This document shows positions 19,161 through 28,189 of a stretch of DNA of 36,342 bases, in pieces; the first letter of the stretch is position 1, and each line of letters begins with the position of its first letter. The translations under genes and the position numbers were made by a program. Where the stretch lies: positions 1 through 36,342 of the forward strand of contig NZ_SSDF01000045.1 of NCBI RefSeq assembly GCF_004794515.1, read 5' to 3'. This DNA is from Microbacterium sp. A20 (lineage in GTDB: Bacteria; Actinomycetota; Actinomycetes; Actinomycetales; Microbacteriaceae). Under the pieces are notes generated by a model. The model had not been told where the DNA came from and ran no database searches. It saw only the letters and a list, made by a program, of their open reading frames with translations.

Positions 19161-19188
19161 GATGAGGCGCAGATGAGCCGAGGATGAA
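19161..19188 (-). promoter_or_regulatory. 11-bp phased direct repeats, candidate response-regulator operator
   Basis: On the plus strand GATGAG (19161), GATGAG (19172) and GATGAA (19183) start exactly 11 bp apart; on the coding strand they read TTCATC, CTCATC, CTCATC. Phased 11-bp direct repeats are the usual target of OmpR/PhoP-type regulators. They lie about 22-49 bp before the first start codon of the operon. Confidence 0.5.
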
Positions 19189-19203
19189 GATCTTTTCATC
19201 CTC
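19180..19203. repeat. Inverted repeat downstream of tauE-like gene
   Basis: GAGGATGAA (19180-19188) / TTCATCCTC (19195-19203), perfect 9-bp arms with a 6-nt loop, 7 bp past the stop of the permease gene. It overlaps the outermost phased repeat, so it may be a terminator, an operator half or both. Confidence 0.5.
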
Positions 19204-19209
19204 AGGTGG

Positions 19210-20007
19210 TCAGGCGCGCTTGCGCCCTCGGACCGCCTTGATCGCCATCTGCACCGCGATCACGACGAGGTATGCCGCGAACAGCATGTTGCCCAGCGTG
19301 GGGTCGACGATGGTCGCCAGCCACGCTCCGAGCGCGGTCGTCGTACAGGCGGAGACGCCGATGAGCACGGCGGCGAGCAGGTCGACGTTGCGGTTGCGGA
19401 GGTTTCCCACGGTGCCCGAGATCGCGGTCGGGATCATCATCAGCAGCGAGGTCCCCTTGGCGACCAGGTCGCTCGTGCCGAAGGCGAGCATCAGCACCGG
19501 GACCACGATCACGCCGCCGCCGACGCCGATCAGCCCCGCGAGGATGCCGGTGCCGATGCCGACCCCGACGAGCGCGATGCCGGTCAGCCAGGTGAGCTCG
19601 AAGGCCGCGTCACGCGAGGGGATCACCAGGAACAGGCTGACGATCACGACGACGAGGAAGCCGACGAAGCCCCACCGCAGCGCGGTCTGCGAGATGCGCG
19701 GCAGCAGCCGCGTGCCGATCTGCGCGCCCACGACGGCCCCCGCCGCCAGGATGATGGCGGGGATCCAGGCCACTGACCCCGTCGTGGCGTACGAGATGAC
19801 CCCGACGCTGGCCGTCGGCACGATCGCCGCGAGCGAGGTCCCGGCCGCGAGTCGCTGATCGAAGTGCAGCAGGAGCACCAGCAGCGGGACGATGACGGTG
19901 CCGCCGCCGACGCCGAAGAGTCCGGAGAGGAGACCGGCGAGAAGGCCGATGCCGATGAATGCTGCGTAGGCGCGAGGCCCTCGTGCGGGGGCCTGTACGT
20001 CGCTCAC
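19210..20007 (-). CDS. TauE/SafE-family membrane permease
   Basis: 265 aa with about eight hydrophobic segments. The family's two internal repeats are visible as GLLSGLFGVGGGTVIVPLL near residue 20 and GLIGVGGGVIVVPVLM near 160. Members export sulfite, sulfoacetate or other organosulfonates, or take up sulfur anions. Nothing nearby indicates the substrate. GTG 20007 lies 6 nt after TAGGCT, suggesting a leaderless transcript. It follows tctA by 51 bp on the same strand but seems to have its own promoter. Confidence 0.88.
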   Translation of the reverse strand: MSDVQAPARGPRAYAAFIGIGLLAGLLSGLFGVGGGTVIVPLLVLLLHFDQRLAAGTSLAAIVPTASVGVISYATTGSVAWIPAIILAAGAVVGAQIGTRLLPRISQTALRWGFVGFLVVVIVSLFLVIPSRDAAFELTWLTGIALVGVGIGTGILAGLIGVGGGVIVVPVLMLAFGTSDLVAKGTSLLMMIPTAISGTVGNLRNRNVDLLAAVLIGVSACTTTALGAWLATIVDPTLGNMLFAAYLVVIAVQMAIKAVRGRKRA

Positions 20008-20013
20008 CGGATC

Positions 20014-20019
20014 AGCCTA
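20014..20019 (-). promoter_or_regulatory. Candidate -10 of leaderless tauE-like gene
   Basis: Minus-strand TAGGCT, then 6 nt and GTG 20007. Confidence 0.5.
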
Positions 20020-20058
20020 CTCGCGGCCCGGTCTCCTCTCGAACCGCCCGCCTCGAAC

Positions 20059-21606
20059 TCAGACCTCCGAGTCGGCCTTGATCGGCACGGCGATCGACTC
20101 GGTCAGCGCCTGCTCGTACCGGCGCTGCCTTCGACGCAGCCACAGCCCGCCGACGATCAGGAGCGCGAGCACGCCGTAGGCGATCGCCGCGAACGGCTGC
20201 ATGACCAGCGTGCTCAGGTCGCCCTGGCTCAGCTGCAGCGCCTTGCGCAGTTGCTCCTCGGCCATCGGCCCCAGGATCATCCCGACCACCAGTGGCGCCA
20301 CCGGGTAGCCGTAGCGCCGCATGAAGTAGCCGAGGATGCCGACGATCAGGAGGATCACGATGTCGGTCGGCGAGCTGTGCAGCGCATATGCGCCGAAAAC
20401 GGCGAAGAGCAGGATGCCCGCGTAGAGGTACGGCCGCGGGATCTGCAGCAGCTTCACCCACATGCCCACCAGCGGAAGGTTGAGCACGATCAGGATGACG
20501 TTGCCGATGTACAGGCTCGCGATGAGCGCCCACACCAGGTTCGACTGCCCCTCGAACAGCAGCGGCCCCGGCTGGATGCCGTACGACTGGAACGCCGTGA
20601 GGATGATCGCCGCGGTGGCCGTCGTCGGCAGGCCGAGCGTGAGCAGGGGCACCAGCACACCCGCGGCGGCCGCGTTGTTCGCCGACTCGGGACCCGCGAC
20701 GCCCTCGATCGCGCCGCGTCCGAACTCGTCGCGGTGCTTCGACAGCTTGCGCTCGGTCGCATACGACAGGAACGTCGCGACATCCGCTCCGCCGGCCGGG
20801 ATGGTGCCGATCGGGAAGCCGATCGCGGTTCCCCGCAGCCACGGTTTCCAGGAACGACGCCAGTCCGCCTTCGTCATCCACGACCGCCATCCGCGCGTCA
20901 CGGGGATCACATCGACGCCGCCGTGCCGCAGTCGCGCGGCGATGTAGAACGTCTCCCCGACAGCGAACAGGCCGACGGCGACCAGGACGATGTCCACGCC
21001 GTCGGACAGAGCGGGAAGTCCGAGCGTGTACCGCTGCTGCCCGGAGAGCCAGTCGGTGCCGACGAGACCGAGGAACAGGCCGACGCCGAGTGAGAGCATG
21101 CCGCGGGAGACCGAGCTGCCGATCAGTGCGCCGACCGTGATGAACGCGATGACGATGAGGGCCACGTAGTCGGCAGGCCCGAGGTTCACCGCGAACTGCG
21201 CGAGCAGCGGGGCCAGCATCGTGAGTCCCAGGGTCGCCAGGGTGCCGGCGATGAACGATCCGATGGCCGCGGTGGCGAGCGCCGCTGCGCCGCGCCCCAT
21301 CCGAGCCATCTTGTTGCCCTCGATCGCCGTGACTATCGACGCCGACTCCCCCGGTGTGTTCAGGAGGATGCTCGTCGTCGAGCCGCCGTACATGCCGCCG
21401 TAATAGATGCCCGCGAAGGTGATCAGGGCGGCGGCGGGGTCGAGCGTGTAGGTGAGGGGAAGCAGCAGCGCCACCGTCATGGCGGGGCCGATGCCCGGGA
21501 GCACGCCGACCGCGGTGCCGACGAAGACGCCGAGGAAGGCGAACGCGAGGTACTGCGGCTGCAGCGCCGTCGCGAATCCCTCCAGGAGCAGGGTCCAGCT
21601 GTCCAT
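20059..21606 (-). CDS. tctA: Tripartite tricarboxylate transporter, large membrane subunit TctA
   Basis: 515 aa, about 11-12 membrane segments. Family motifs [17 protein letters not shown] near residue 35, [22 protein letters not shown] near 70, and the second-half counterpart [22 protein letters not shown] are intact. It forms the translocation channel with TctB, fed by the periplasmic-type binding protein TctC; typical substrates are citrate or other carboxylates, driven by ion gradients. ATG 21606 overlaps the tctB stop by one base (TGATG). The frame continues upstream to 21789 inside tctB and is not used. Confidence 0.95.
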   Translation of the reverse strand: MDSWTLLLEGFATALQPQYLAFAFLGVFVGTAVGVLPGIGPAMTVALLLPLTYTLDPAAALITFAGIYYGGMYGGSTTSILLNTPGESASIVTAIEGNKMARMGRGAAALATAAIGSFIAGTLATLGLTMLAPLLAQFAVNLGPADYVALIVIAFITVGALIGSSVSRGMLSLGVGLFLGLVGTDWLSGQQRYTLGLPALSDGVDIVLVAVGLFAVGETFYIAARLRHGGVDVIPVTRGWRSWMTKADWRRSWKPWLRGTAIGFPIGTIPAGGADVATFLSYATERKLSKHRDEFGRGAIEGVAGPESANNAAAAGVLVPLLTLGLPTTATAAIILTAFQSYGIQPGPLLFEGQSNLVWALIASLYIGNVILIVLNLPLVGMWVKLLQIPRPYLYAGILLFAVFGAYALHSSPTDIVILLIVGILGYFMRRYGYPVAPLVVGMILGPMAEEQLRKALQLSQGDLSTLVMQPFAAIAYGVLALLIVGGLWLRRRQRRYEQALTESIAVPIKADSEV

Positions 21607-22175
21607 CAGAACATCCTTCCGAGCCAACCGAGGGCAGGACCCCAGGGCAGCGACAGGCCGAGCAGACCGCCGAAGACGATCTGGATCACGAGGGCCACGA
21701 CGAGCCCGATGAGGAACGCCATCCACCACCGTTTGGCGGCGAGTGACCACGCGACTCCGCCGAACAGCAGGGCGGCCGCGGGCACCCATCCCAACGGCTC
21801 GATCAGGAGCAGGTGCGCGACGACGAGCCCCGCGAGCTTGGCGAGGGTGACCCAGTCGGTCGGGAGGCTCTGATCGACGTCCTCCGCCTCCTCCGCCCCG
21901 CCGCGCTCCCCGCGCAGCACACCGATCAGGACGGCGACCGCCGAGGCGAGGAGGATCACCGAGACGAAGATCGGGAAGACCGTCGGCCCGGCCTTCATGC
22001 CGACGGGGACATGGATCAGGAAAATGCCGACCACGGCGAAGACGCCGAGGGCGACCACGATTCCGGCGAACACGAGCTCGCCGATGGGGACGGAGGGAGC
22101 ACGGCGTGCGAGCCGGCCGTCATGGCCGTCTCGCACGCCCCGCTCCTCGGTCCCCGACGATGCGGGGACCGTCAT
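21606..22175 (-). CDS. tctB: Tripartite tricarboxylate transporter, small membrane subunit TctB
   Basis: 189 aa. Four hydrophobic segments: [40 protein letters not shown], a third containing [20 protein letters not shown], and [20 protein letters not shown]. This is the usual TctB topology and size. It has a somewhat long, polar N-terminus of about 30 residues. It starts one base after the tctC stop and overlaps tctA, so all three subunits are translated together. Confidence 0.9.
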   Translation of the reverse strand: MTVPASSGTEERGVRDGHDGRLARRAPSVPIGELVFAGIVVALGVFAVVGIFLIHVPVGMKAGPTVFPIFVSVILLASAVAVLIGVLRGERGGAEEAEDVDQSLPTDWVTLAKLAGLVVAHLLLIEPLGWVPAAALLFGGVAWSLAAKRWWMAFLIGLVVALVIQIVFGGLLGLSLPWGPALGWLGRMF

Positions 22176-22176
22176 G

Positions 22177-23199
22177 TCACTGCACCAGGCCGATGTTCTT
22201 CAGCGTCGCTGTGACCTCTTCGATGTCCCCGGTGAGGAACTCGTCGAACTCGGCTCCGACCAGGAACGCATCGGTCCAGCCCTTCGTCTCCAGCTGTTCG
22301 GCCCACGCCTCGGACTCGTGCAGCTCGGTGACCACGCGCACCAGCTCGTCCTTCTCCCCGTCCGAGATGCCCCCCGGCGCGATCACGCCGCGCCAGTTGG
22401 TGAGCACCACGTCGTAGCCCTCCTCGGTGATGGTCGGCACGTCCGGGAGCTGCGGGACCGGCTCCTCACTCGACACCGCCAGCGCACGGAGGTCGCCGCT
22501 CTCGATGTGCTGAGCGAACTCCCCCACGCCGGAGATGCCCGCCGCGACCTTGCCGCCGATGAGCAGCGGGACCGCCTCGCCGCCGCCCGAGTTCGGAGTG
22601 TAGTTCAGCTTCTCCGCGATCTCCGCACCGTCGAGGCCCGCCTCCTCGAGCATGAGTCCGGCGAGGATGTGATCGGCGCCTCCGGCCGAGCCGCCGGTGA
22701 TCGTGACCGATTGCCCGTTGTCGGCGACGTCCTCCACCAGATCCTCGAGCGTGTCGTACTTCGAATCCGCGGGGACGACCACGACGAGCGGCTCGTCCGT
22801 GAGACGGGCGATCGGCGTCGTGTCCTCGATCCGCACCGCCGAGGCGTTCGTCTCGACGGCGCCGACCATCACGAGCCCCATCACCATGAGGGTGTTCGGA
22901 TCCTTCTCGTTCGCGAGCTGCGCCAGGCCCACGGTTCCGCCGGCACCGCCGACGTTCGTCACGGGCGCCGAGCTGACGATGTCCTCCTCGGTGAGCACCT
23001 GCGACAGGGCGCGACCGGTCTGGTCCCAGCCTCCGCCGGGGTCTGCGGGGACGACGATCGAGACGTCCGTGACAGCCGCGACCTCGGCTTCACCGCCGTC
23101 GCCGTCGCCGTTGGCCGTGCTTCCTCCCGAGCACGAGGTCAGTGTCAATGCGGCCACCGCCGCGAGTGCGGTCAGGGTGACGATGCGTGCGTTCTTCAT
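22177..23199 (-). CDS. tctC: Tripartite tricarboxylate transporter substrate-binding lipoprotein TctC
   Basis: 340 aa. A lipoprotein signal ends in the lipobox LTSC (Cys about 23), so the protein is anchored outside the membrane. The Bug-family binding fold is seen in [45 protein letters not shown] and [12 protein letters not shown]. It captures a carboxylate and delivers it to TctAB. The ATG has a strong AAGGAGG site. First gene of tctC-tctB-tctA, divergent from the fused one-component regulator. Confidence 0.96.
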   Translation of the reverse strand: MKNARIVTLTALAAVAALTLTSCSGGSTANGDGDGGEAEVAAVTDVSIVVPADPGGGWDQTGRALSQVLTEEDIVSSAPVTNVGGAGGTVGLAQLANEKDPNTLMVMGLVMVGAVETNASAVRIEDTTPIARLTDEPLVVVVPADSKYDTLEDLVEDVADNGQSVTITGGSAGGADHILAGLMLEEAGLDGAEIAEKLNYTPNSGGGEAVPLLIGGKVAAGISGVGEFAQHIESGDLRALAVSSEEPVPQLPDVPTITEEGYDVVLTNWRGVIAPGGISDGEKDELVRVVTELHESEAWAEQLETKGWTDAFLVGAEFDEFLTGDIEEVTATLKNIGLVQ

Positions 23200-23237
23200 G
23201 TGCGCTCCTCCTTGAGCGTTCGTGCTGCTGTCCGTCC

Positions 23238-23266
23238 ACCCTGGGAGGACAGCCGCCGTCGCTCAA
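23238..23266 (-). promoter_or_regulatory. Candidate tctCBA promoter
   Basis: Minus-strand -35 TTGAGC (23261-23266), a 17-bp spacer, and a weak -10 CAGGGT (23238-23243). The poor -10 fits a promoter that needs an activator; the repeat array starts 3 bp upstream of the -35. Confidence 0.4.
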
Positions 23267-23268
23267 GC

Positions 23269-23320
23269 TTCGGAAACCATTGGTCGGAGTTTCGGAACTA
23301 TTGGTCGGAGACGGTTTCCG
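23269..23320. promoter_or_regulatory. Repeat array in the tctC-regulator divergent region
   Basis: Two near-identical direct repeats, TTCGGAA-N4/5-TTGGTCGGAG, at 23269-23289 and 23291-23310; their shared ATTGGTCGGAG parts are 21 bp apart, two helical turns. An inverted repeat CGGAAACC (23271-23278) / GGTTTCCG (23313-23320) frames them. It directly abuts the tctC -35, the position expected of an activator site. Confidence 0.65.
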
Positions 23321-23350
23321 CCCCGGCTCGCGGGGCCCTCACGCAGGCGC

Positions 23351-23356
23351 GACAAT
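23351..23356 (+). promoter_or_regulatory. Candidate -10 of leaderless regulator gene
   Basis: GACAAT (4 of 6 to TATAAT), then 6 nt and GTG 23363. Confidence 0.4.
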
Positions 23357-23362
23357 GATCAG

Positions 23363-24583
23363 GTGGCCTCGAAGATGACGCTCCGCGTGCAGCTGCTCCT
23401 GCTCCAGGCGCTGATCGTGTTCCTGGTGACCCTGGCGACCGGCATCGTGGCCGGGGCCTTCCAGGAGCAGGCTCTCCGCGAGGCCTACAAGGATCGGATG
23501 CAGGCGGTGGCGCAGTCGGTGGCCGCGCTGCCGACTGTCCTGGACGCCTTCGATGTTCCGGAGCCCTCGACCACCATCCAGCCGATCGCCGAGGTCATCC
23601 GCGAGGCATCCGATCTCGCGTATGTGGTCGTGGCCGACGAGGACGGCATCCGCTACTCGCACCCGAATCCGGACCGCATCGGCGAGGAGGTCTCCACCGA
23701 CCCCTCGATACCCCTCTCCGGTGAGATCTTCGTGGGCACGCAGACCGGAACGCTCGGCACGTCCTGGCGGGTCAAGGTGCCGATCCGCGACGACGACGGC
23801 ATCGTCATCGGCACCGCGTCGGTCGGGATCCTCGAGTCGGAGCTGAACGAGGAGTTCACCGCCAACCTCGCCTGGTTGATCTCGGCGATGCTCGCCGCCG
23901 CCGTGTTCGGGGTGTTCGGCTCGGCGTGGGTGACCTCGATCATCCGTCGTCGTATCTACGGCCTCGAGCCCCATCAGATCGCCGCGCTCGTGAAGAACCA
24001 GGAGACCACGCTGCACGGTCTCAGCGAAGGCGTGATCACGGTGGACGGAGCCGGGCGGATCACACTGGTCAACGATGCCGCCGCGCGATTCCTCGGCCGG
24101 GATGCCGCCGACCTCGACGGCGCTCCCGCCGCGGAGGTGCTGGGCGCCGAGCTGACGACCGTGCTCCGGGAGGGTGAGTCGGCGGGGCGGCCCGTGATCA
24201 TCGGCTCCCACGTGCTCGTCGCGCGGAGCACCGGCAGCGACGCGGACGGCGGCGGCATCGGGGCGACCCTGCTGCTCCGGGATCACACCGAGCTGCACGA
24301 CGTCGTCCGCCGTGTCGAGGCCGCGGATGCGATCATCGCGTTCCGTCAGCGGTTCGGCGTCCCCAAGGGACTCAGCGCCGAGACCCTCGACCGTGTCTCC
24401 GCGGCGCTCGCAGCGCGCCCCGATGCCTCCGCGACGGAGATCGGCGAGGACGTCGACATCTCCCGGGTCAGCGCACGACGCTATCTCGAGCATCTCGCGA
24501 GCACCGGCCGAGCGATCCGCACACTCGACTACTCGACGAAGGGCCGGCCGAGCACGCGCTACCGGTTGAACGGTGCAGTCTGA
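23363..24583 (+). CDS. Membrane-anchored one-component regulator: CitA-type sensor fused to CitB-type HTH
   Basis: 406 aa. TM1 is about 9-32. An extracytoplasmic CitA/DcuS-like sensor (33-168) has the hallmark VVVADEDGIRYSHPNPDRIG. TM2 is about 168-194. IYGLEPHQIAALVKNQETTL leads into a cytoplasmic PAS domain (about 209-310; GVITVDGAGRITLVNDAA). In CitA-type kinases this is followed by the histidine and ATPase domains. Here a linker of about 22 residues (311-332) runs straight into the HTH of CitB/DpiA-type regulators: GVPKGLSAETLDRV, ATEIGEDVDISRVSARRYLEHL, then GRPSTRYRL. Kinase core and receiver domain are absent; no H-box, N/G boxes or phospho-Asp domain remain. GTG 23363 is chosen for its leaderless -10; ATG 23375 is an alternative. 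Probably controls divergent tctCBA in response to a carboxylate. Confidence 0.9.
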   Translation: MASKMTLRVQLLLLQALIVFLVTLATGIVAGAFQEQALREAYKDRMQAVAQSVAALPTVLDAFDVPEPSTTIQPIAEVIREASDLAYVVVADEDGIRYSHPNPDRIGEEVSTDPSIPLSGEIFVGTQTGTLGTSWRVKVPIRDDDGIVIGTASVGILESELNEEFTANLAWLISAMLAAAVFGVFGSAWVTSIIRRRIYGLEPHQIAALVKNQETTLHGLSEGVITVDGAGRITLVNDAAARFLGRDAADLDGAPAAEVLGAELTTVLREGESAGRPVIIGSHVLVARSTGSDADGGGIGATLLLRDHTELHDVVRRVEAADAIIAFRQRFGVPKGLSAETLDRVSAALAARPDASATEIGEDVDISRVSARRYLEHLASTGRAIRTLDYSTKGRPSTRYRLNGAV

Positions 24584-24675
24584 CCCTTTCCGATCTCTGG
24601 GACCCGGTGCCGTTGTGTGCGACACTGGATCGCATTCGACGACGACGTCGGCATCCCCGGATCGAAGGAGATCTC

Positions 24676-26250
24676 ATGGTTCGCAGCGCCTATCCCGATG
24701 TGGAGATCCCCGAGGTCTCCATCCACGAGTTCCTCTTCGGCGGGCTCGACGAGACCGAGCTCGACTCGATCGCGCTGATCGACGGGGTGAGCGGGGCGAC
24801 CACCAGCTACCGGCAGCTCGTCGGGCATATCGACCTCTTCGCAGGAGCCCTCGCCGCCCGCGGAGTGGGTGTGGGGACCACGGTCGGCGTGCTGTGTCCC
24901 AACATCCCCGCGTTCGCGACGGTGTTCCACGGCATCCTCCGCGCGGGCGCGACGGCGACGACCATCAACTCCCTCTACACGGCGGAAGAAATCGCGAATC
25001 AGCTCACCGATGCCGGGGCGACCTGGCTCGTGACGGTCTCCCCGCTGCTCCCCGGGGCGCAGGCGGCTGCGGAGAAGCTCGGCTTCGCCGCCGATCACGT
25101 GATCGTCCTCGACGGAGCGGAGGGCCATCCGTCGCTGCCCGCGCTGCTGAGCGAAGGGCATCACGCGCCGGAGGTGTCGTTCGATCCGGCGACGCACCTG
25201 GCCGTCCTGCCCTACTCCTCCGGCACGACCGGGCGCCCCAAGGGCGTGATGCTCACGCATCGGAACCTCGTGGCCAACGTGTCGCAGTGCAGGCCGGTGC
25301 TCGGCGTCGGGGCGAGCGACCGACTCCTCGCGGTGCTCCCCTTCTTCCACATCTACGGCATGACCGTGCTGCTGAACTTCGCCCTCCGTCAGCGCGCCGG
25401 ACTCGTCACGATGCCGAAGTTCGATCTGCCCGAGTTCCTCCGCATCATCGCGGAGCACCGGACGACCTGGGTCTTCGTCGCGCCCCCGATCGCGGTCGCG
25501 CTGGCGAAGCATCCGATCGTCGACCAGTACGACCTCTCGTCGGTGAAGGTCGTCTTCTCCGGAGCCGCTCCGCTCGACGGCGCTCTGGCGTCGGCGGTGG
25601 CCAACCGGCTCGGGTGCATCGTCACCCAGGGCTACGGCATGACCGAGACGAGCCCGGCCGTGAACCTCACCTCCGAGACGCGCACCGACATCGACCGCTC
25701 GGCCATCGGTCCCCTCGTACCCAACACCGAGGCGCGGCTCGTCGATCCGGAATCGGGCGAGGACGTGGCCGTGCCCGCCGAGGGCGCCAGCGAGCCGGGC
25801 GAGCTGTGGGTGCGCGGCCCGCAGGTCATGGTCGGCTACCTGAACCGCCCCGACGCCACGGCGGAGATGCTCGACGCCGACGGCTGGCTGCACACCGGGG
25901 ATGTCGCGACCGTCACCCCCGACGGCGTCTACCGCATCGTGGACCGGCTCAAGGAGCTCATCAAGTACAAGGGCTACCAGGTCGCTCCCGCGGTGCTCGA
26001 GGCCGTGCTGCTCGAACACCCCGCCATCGCCGACGCCGCCGTGATCGGTGCGCTCGACGAAGACGGCCAGGAGGTGCCGAAGGCCTTCGTGGTGCGGCAG
26101 CCCGATGCCGACCTCGACGCGGATGCCGTCATGGCGCACGTCGCCGCCCGCGTCGCCCCGCACGAGAAGGTGCGCCAGGTCGAGTTCATCGACGTGATCC
26201 CGAAGTCGAGCTCCGGGAAGATCCTCCGCAAGGATCTGCGCGCCCGCTGA
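24676..26250 (+). CDS. Acyl-CoA synthetase / 4-coumarate-CoA ligase-like AMP-binding enzyme
   Basis: 524 aa, ANL superfamily. It activates a carboxylic acid with ATP to the acyl-adenylate and transfers it to CoA. The P-loop YSSGTTGRPKGVMLTH (about 177-192), A5 motif GYGMTETSP, A7 GWLHTGDVA and the hinge YRIVDRLKELIKYKGYQVAP are intact. The adenylation lysine is in SSSGKILRKDL (about K515). Overall pattern is nearest to plant-type 4-coumarate:CoA ligases and related aryl/fatty acid ligases; the substrate is not decidable. ATG 24676 has GAAGGAG upstream; the frame extends to 24607 without a ribosome site. It lies 92 bp after the fused regulator on the same strand. Confidence 0.93.
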   Translation: MVRSAYPDVEIPEVSIHEFLFGGLDETELDSIALIDGVSGATTSYRQLVGHIDLFAGALAARGVGVGTTVGVLCPNIPAFATVFHGILRAGATATTINSLYTAEEIANQLTDAGATWLVTVSPLLPGAQAAAEKLGFAADHVIVLDGAEGHPSLPALLSEGHHAPEVSFDPATHLAVLPYSSGTTGRPKGVMLTHRNLVANVSQCRPVLGVGASDRLLAVLPFFHIYGMTVLLNFALRQRAGLVTMPKFDLPEFLRIIAEHRTTWVFVAPPIAVALAKHPIVDQYDLSSVKVVFSGAAPLDGALASAVANRLGCIVTQGYGMTETSPAVNLTSETRTDIDRSAIGPLVPNTEARLVDPESGEDVAVPAEGASEPGELWVRGPQVMVGYLNRPDATAEMLDADGWLHTGDVATVTPDGVYRIVDRLKELIKYKGYQVAPAVLEAVLLEHPAIADAAVIGALDEDGQEVPKAFVVRQPDADLDADAVMAHVAARVAPHEKVRQVEFIDVIPKSSSGKILRKDLRAR

Positions 26251-26412
26251 CCCGCAGCCACCATCCCGTCGCGACGTCCATCCCGGCCACGTCCGCGCCA
26301 CCGCCCCGGACGATCCACCGAGGAGTTGACGATCCACTGCGGAATCGGGCGAAAGGTTCGGCGAATCGTCAGCTACTCCGCTGATCGTCGCCACGACACA
26401 GGCCCGGAAAAC
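26251..26412. other. Intergenic gap, no gene seen
   Basis: Noncoding space between the acyl-CoA synthetase and the ribosomal cluster terminator. It holds a direct repeat GACGATCCAC at about 26309 and 26328 of unknown meaning. I see no promoter or RNA gene. Confidence 0.5.
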
Positions 26413-26453
26413 GAAGAAGCCCGCCGCCCCGAATTGGGGCGGAGGGCTTCTTC
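26413..26453. terminator. Bidirectional terminator between acyl-CoA synthetase and rplQ
   Basis: GAAGAAGCCC (26413-26422) / GGGCTTCTTC (26444-26453) with CCGCCCC/GGGGCGG continuing the stem. On the minus strand it is followed by GTTTTCC. It ends the infA-rplQ transcript 14 bp after rplQ and can also stop convergent readthrough. Confidence 0.9.
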
Positions 26454-26466
26454 CTGAGCGAAGTGC

Positions 26467-27033
26467 TTACTCGGACTTCTTCTCGACAGCGTCCTCGGCG
26501 GCAGCCTCGGCTGCTTCGCCCTCGGCCTGCGACTCGGCACCGGCGTCGGTGGCCTCTTCAGCGGGAGCCTCCTCAGCGGGGGTCTCCTCAGCCGGAGCGT
26601 CCTCGGCGGGCTTCTCGGCCTTGTCGGCCTTCGGCGCAGCAGCAGCCTTCTTGGTCGACTTCGCCTTCGGGGTGACGGGCTCGAGAACGAGCTCGATCAC
26701 GGCCATCGGAGCGTTGTCGCCCTTGCGGTTGCCGACCTTCGTGATGCGGGTGTAGCCACCCTCGCGCTCGGCGACGAGCGGTGCGATCTCGGAGAACAGG
26801 ATGTGCACGACTTCCTTGTCACCGATGACCGACAGCACGCGACGACGCGCGTGCAGGTCGCCACGCTTGGCGAAGGTGATCAGACGCTCGGCGAGCGGAC
26901 GAAGGCGCTTGGCCTTGGTCTCGGTCGTCTTGATCGACTTGTGGGTGTAGAGCGCCGCCGCGAGGTTGGCAAGCATGAGGCGCTCGTGTGCGGGGCCGCC
27001 TCCGAGGCGGGGACCCTTAGTGGGCTTGGGCAT
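26467..27033 (-). CDS. rplQ: 50S ribosomal protein L17
   Basis: 188 aa. Residues 1-120 are the conserved L17 body ([25 protein letters not shown], then [29 protein letters not shown]). It binds 23S rRNA near the exit tunnel. From about residue 123 there is a low-complexity tail, first Lys/Ala-rich, then Glu/Ala-rich ([15 protein letters not shown]) and ending in KKSE. Such a tail is absent from enterobacterial L17 and seen in some actinobacteria. Last gene of the alpha operon, 33 bp after rpoA. Confidence 0.97.
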   Translation of the reverse strand: MPKPTKGPRLGGGPAHERLMLANLAAALYTHKSIKTTETKAKRLRPLAERLITFAKRGDLHARRRVLSVIGDKEVVHILFSEIAPLVAEREGGYTRITKVGNRKGDNAPMAVIELVLEPVTPKAKSTKKAAAAPKADKAEKPAEDAPAEETPAEEAPAEEATDAGAESQAEGEAAEAAAEDAVEKKSE

Positions 27034-27066
27034 AATCGTCTAACTCCTGGTCAGAAAGGTCGGGTT

Positions 27067-28056
27067 TCAGAAGGACTCGTCTTCGCTGCCGCCGTAGAAG
27101 TGGGCGCCGTCGAAACCGGGCACCGAATCCTTGAGCGACAGACCGAGCGAGATGAGCTTGTCGCGCACCTCGTCGACCGACTTCTGGCCGAAATTGCGGA
27201 TGTTCATGAGCTGCGTCTCCGAAAGGGCGACGAGCTCCGAAACAGTGTTGATGCCCTCACGCTTCAGGCAGTTGTACGAGCGGACCGACAGGTCGAGGTC
27301 CTCGATCGGCATCGACAGCTCGCTGGAGTTCACAGCCTCCACCGGCGCCGGGCCGATCTCGATGCCCTCGGCCTCGACGTTCAGCTCGCGGGCGAGACCG
27401 AACAGCTCGGTGAGCGTCTTCGCAGCCGAAGCGACGGCGTCACGGGGGCTGATCGCCGACTTGGTCTCGACGTCGAGGACGAGCTTGTCGAAGTCGGTGC
27501 GCTCACCGGCACGAGTCGCCTCGACGCGGTAGCTGACCTTGAGGACCGGCGAGTAGATCGAGTCGATCGGGATCTGACCGGCCTCTGCGTACTCGTTGCG
27601 GTTCTGCGTCGCCGAGACGTAGCCACGGCCACGCTCGATCGTGAGCTCGAGCTCGAACTTGGCGGTCTCGTTCAGCGTCGCGATGACGAGCTCGGGGTTC
27701 TGCACCTCGACACCGGCCGGAGCCGAGATGTCGGCGGCGGTGACCTCGCCCGAACCGGTCTTGCGCAGGTACGCCGTGATGGGCTCGTCGCGCTCCGAGG
27801 AGACGACCAGCTGCTTGATGTTGAGGATGATCTCGGTGACATCCTCCTTCACGCCGGGGATGGTGCTGAACTCGTGCAGCACGCCGTCGATGCGAACGCT
27901 GGTGACAGCAGCACCGGGGATCGACGACAGCAGGCTGCGGCGCAGCGCGTTGCCGATCGTGTAACCGAAGCCGGGCTCCAGAGGCTCGATGATGAACCGG
28001 CTACGGTTCTCGACGATCTTTTCCTCGGTCAGTGTGGGACGCTGTGCAATAAGCAC
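27067..28056 (-). CDS. rpoA: DNA-directed RNA polymerase alpha subunit
   Basis: 329 aa. The N-terminal assembly domain has [32 protein letters not shown]. The C-terminal domain (from about residue 245) has [24 protein letters not shown] and [14 protein letters not shown], which contact UP elements and activators. Start codon is GTG at 28056, with GAAAGGA on the minus strand 6-8 nt before it. It lies 133 bp after rpsK; the gap contains a strong hairpin. Confidence 0.98.
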   Translation of the reverse strand: MLIAQRPTLTEEKIVENRSRFIIEPLEPGFGYTIGNALRRSLLSSIPGAAVTSVRIDGVLHEFSTIPGVKEDVTEIILNIKQLVVSSERDEPITAYLRKTGSGEVTAADISAPAGVEVQNPELVIATLNETAKFELELTIERGRGYVSATQNRNEYAEAGQIPIDSIYSPVLKVSYRVEATRAGERTDFDKLVLDVETKSAISPRDAVASAAKTLTELFGLARELNVEAEGIEIGPAPVEAVNSSELSMPIEDLDLSVRSYNCLKREGINTVSELVALSETQLMNIRNFGQKSVDEVRDKLISLGLSLKDSVPGFDGAHFYGGSEDESF

Positions 28057-28145
28057 TCTGTGTTCCTTTCGATCACATGCCCGCTATATGACATGTGGTG
28101 GGGTGAGGTTTTGAGTTGTGGAAGTCGATGCCCGTACGCGGGCGT

Positions 28146-28180
28146 CGAGCCGCTCGGACCCCGAAGGGCCGAGCGGCTCG
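28146..28180 (-). other. Strong intergenic hairpin between rpsK and rpoA
   Basis: Perfect 12-bp arms CGAGCCGCTCGG (28146-28157) / CCGAGCGGCTCG (28169-28180), 11-nt loop, just after the rpsK stop. No T-run follows on the coding strand, so it is more likely an mRNA stability or partial attenuation element than a full terminator, given that rpoA lies downstream. Confidence 0.65.
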
Positions 28181-28189
28181 AGGCGCGTA

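Noticed and set aside
24559..26394. 611-residue minus-strand frame opposite the acyl-CoA synthetase
   Set aside because: Shadow of a clear ANL-family gene; no family features of its own.
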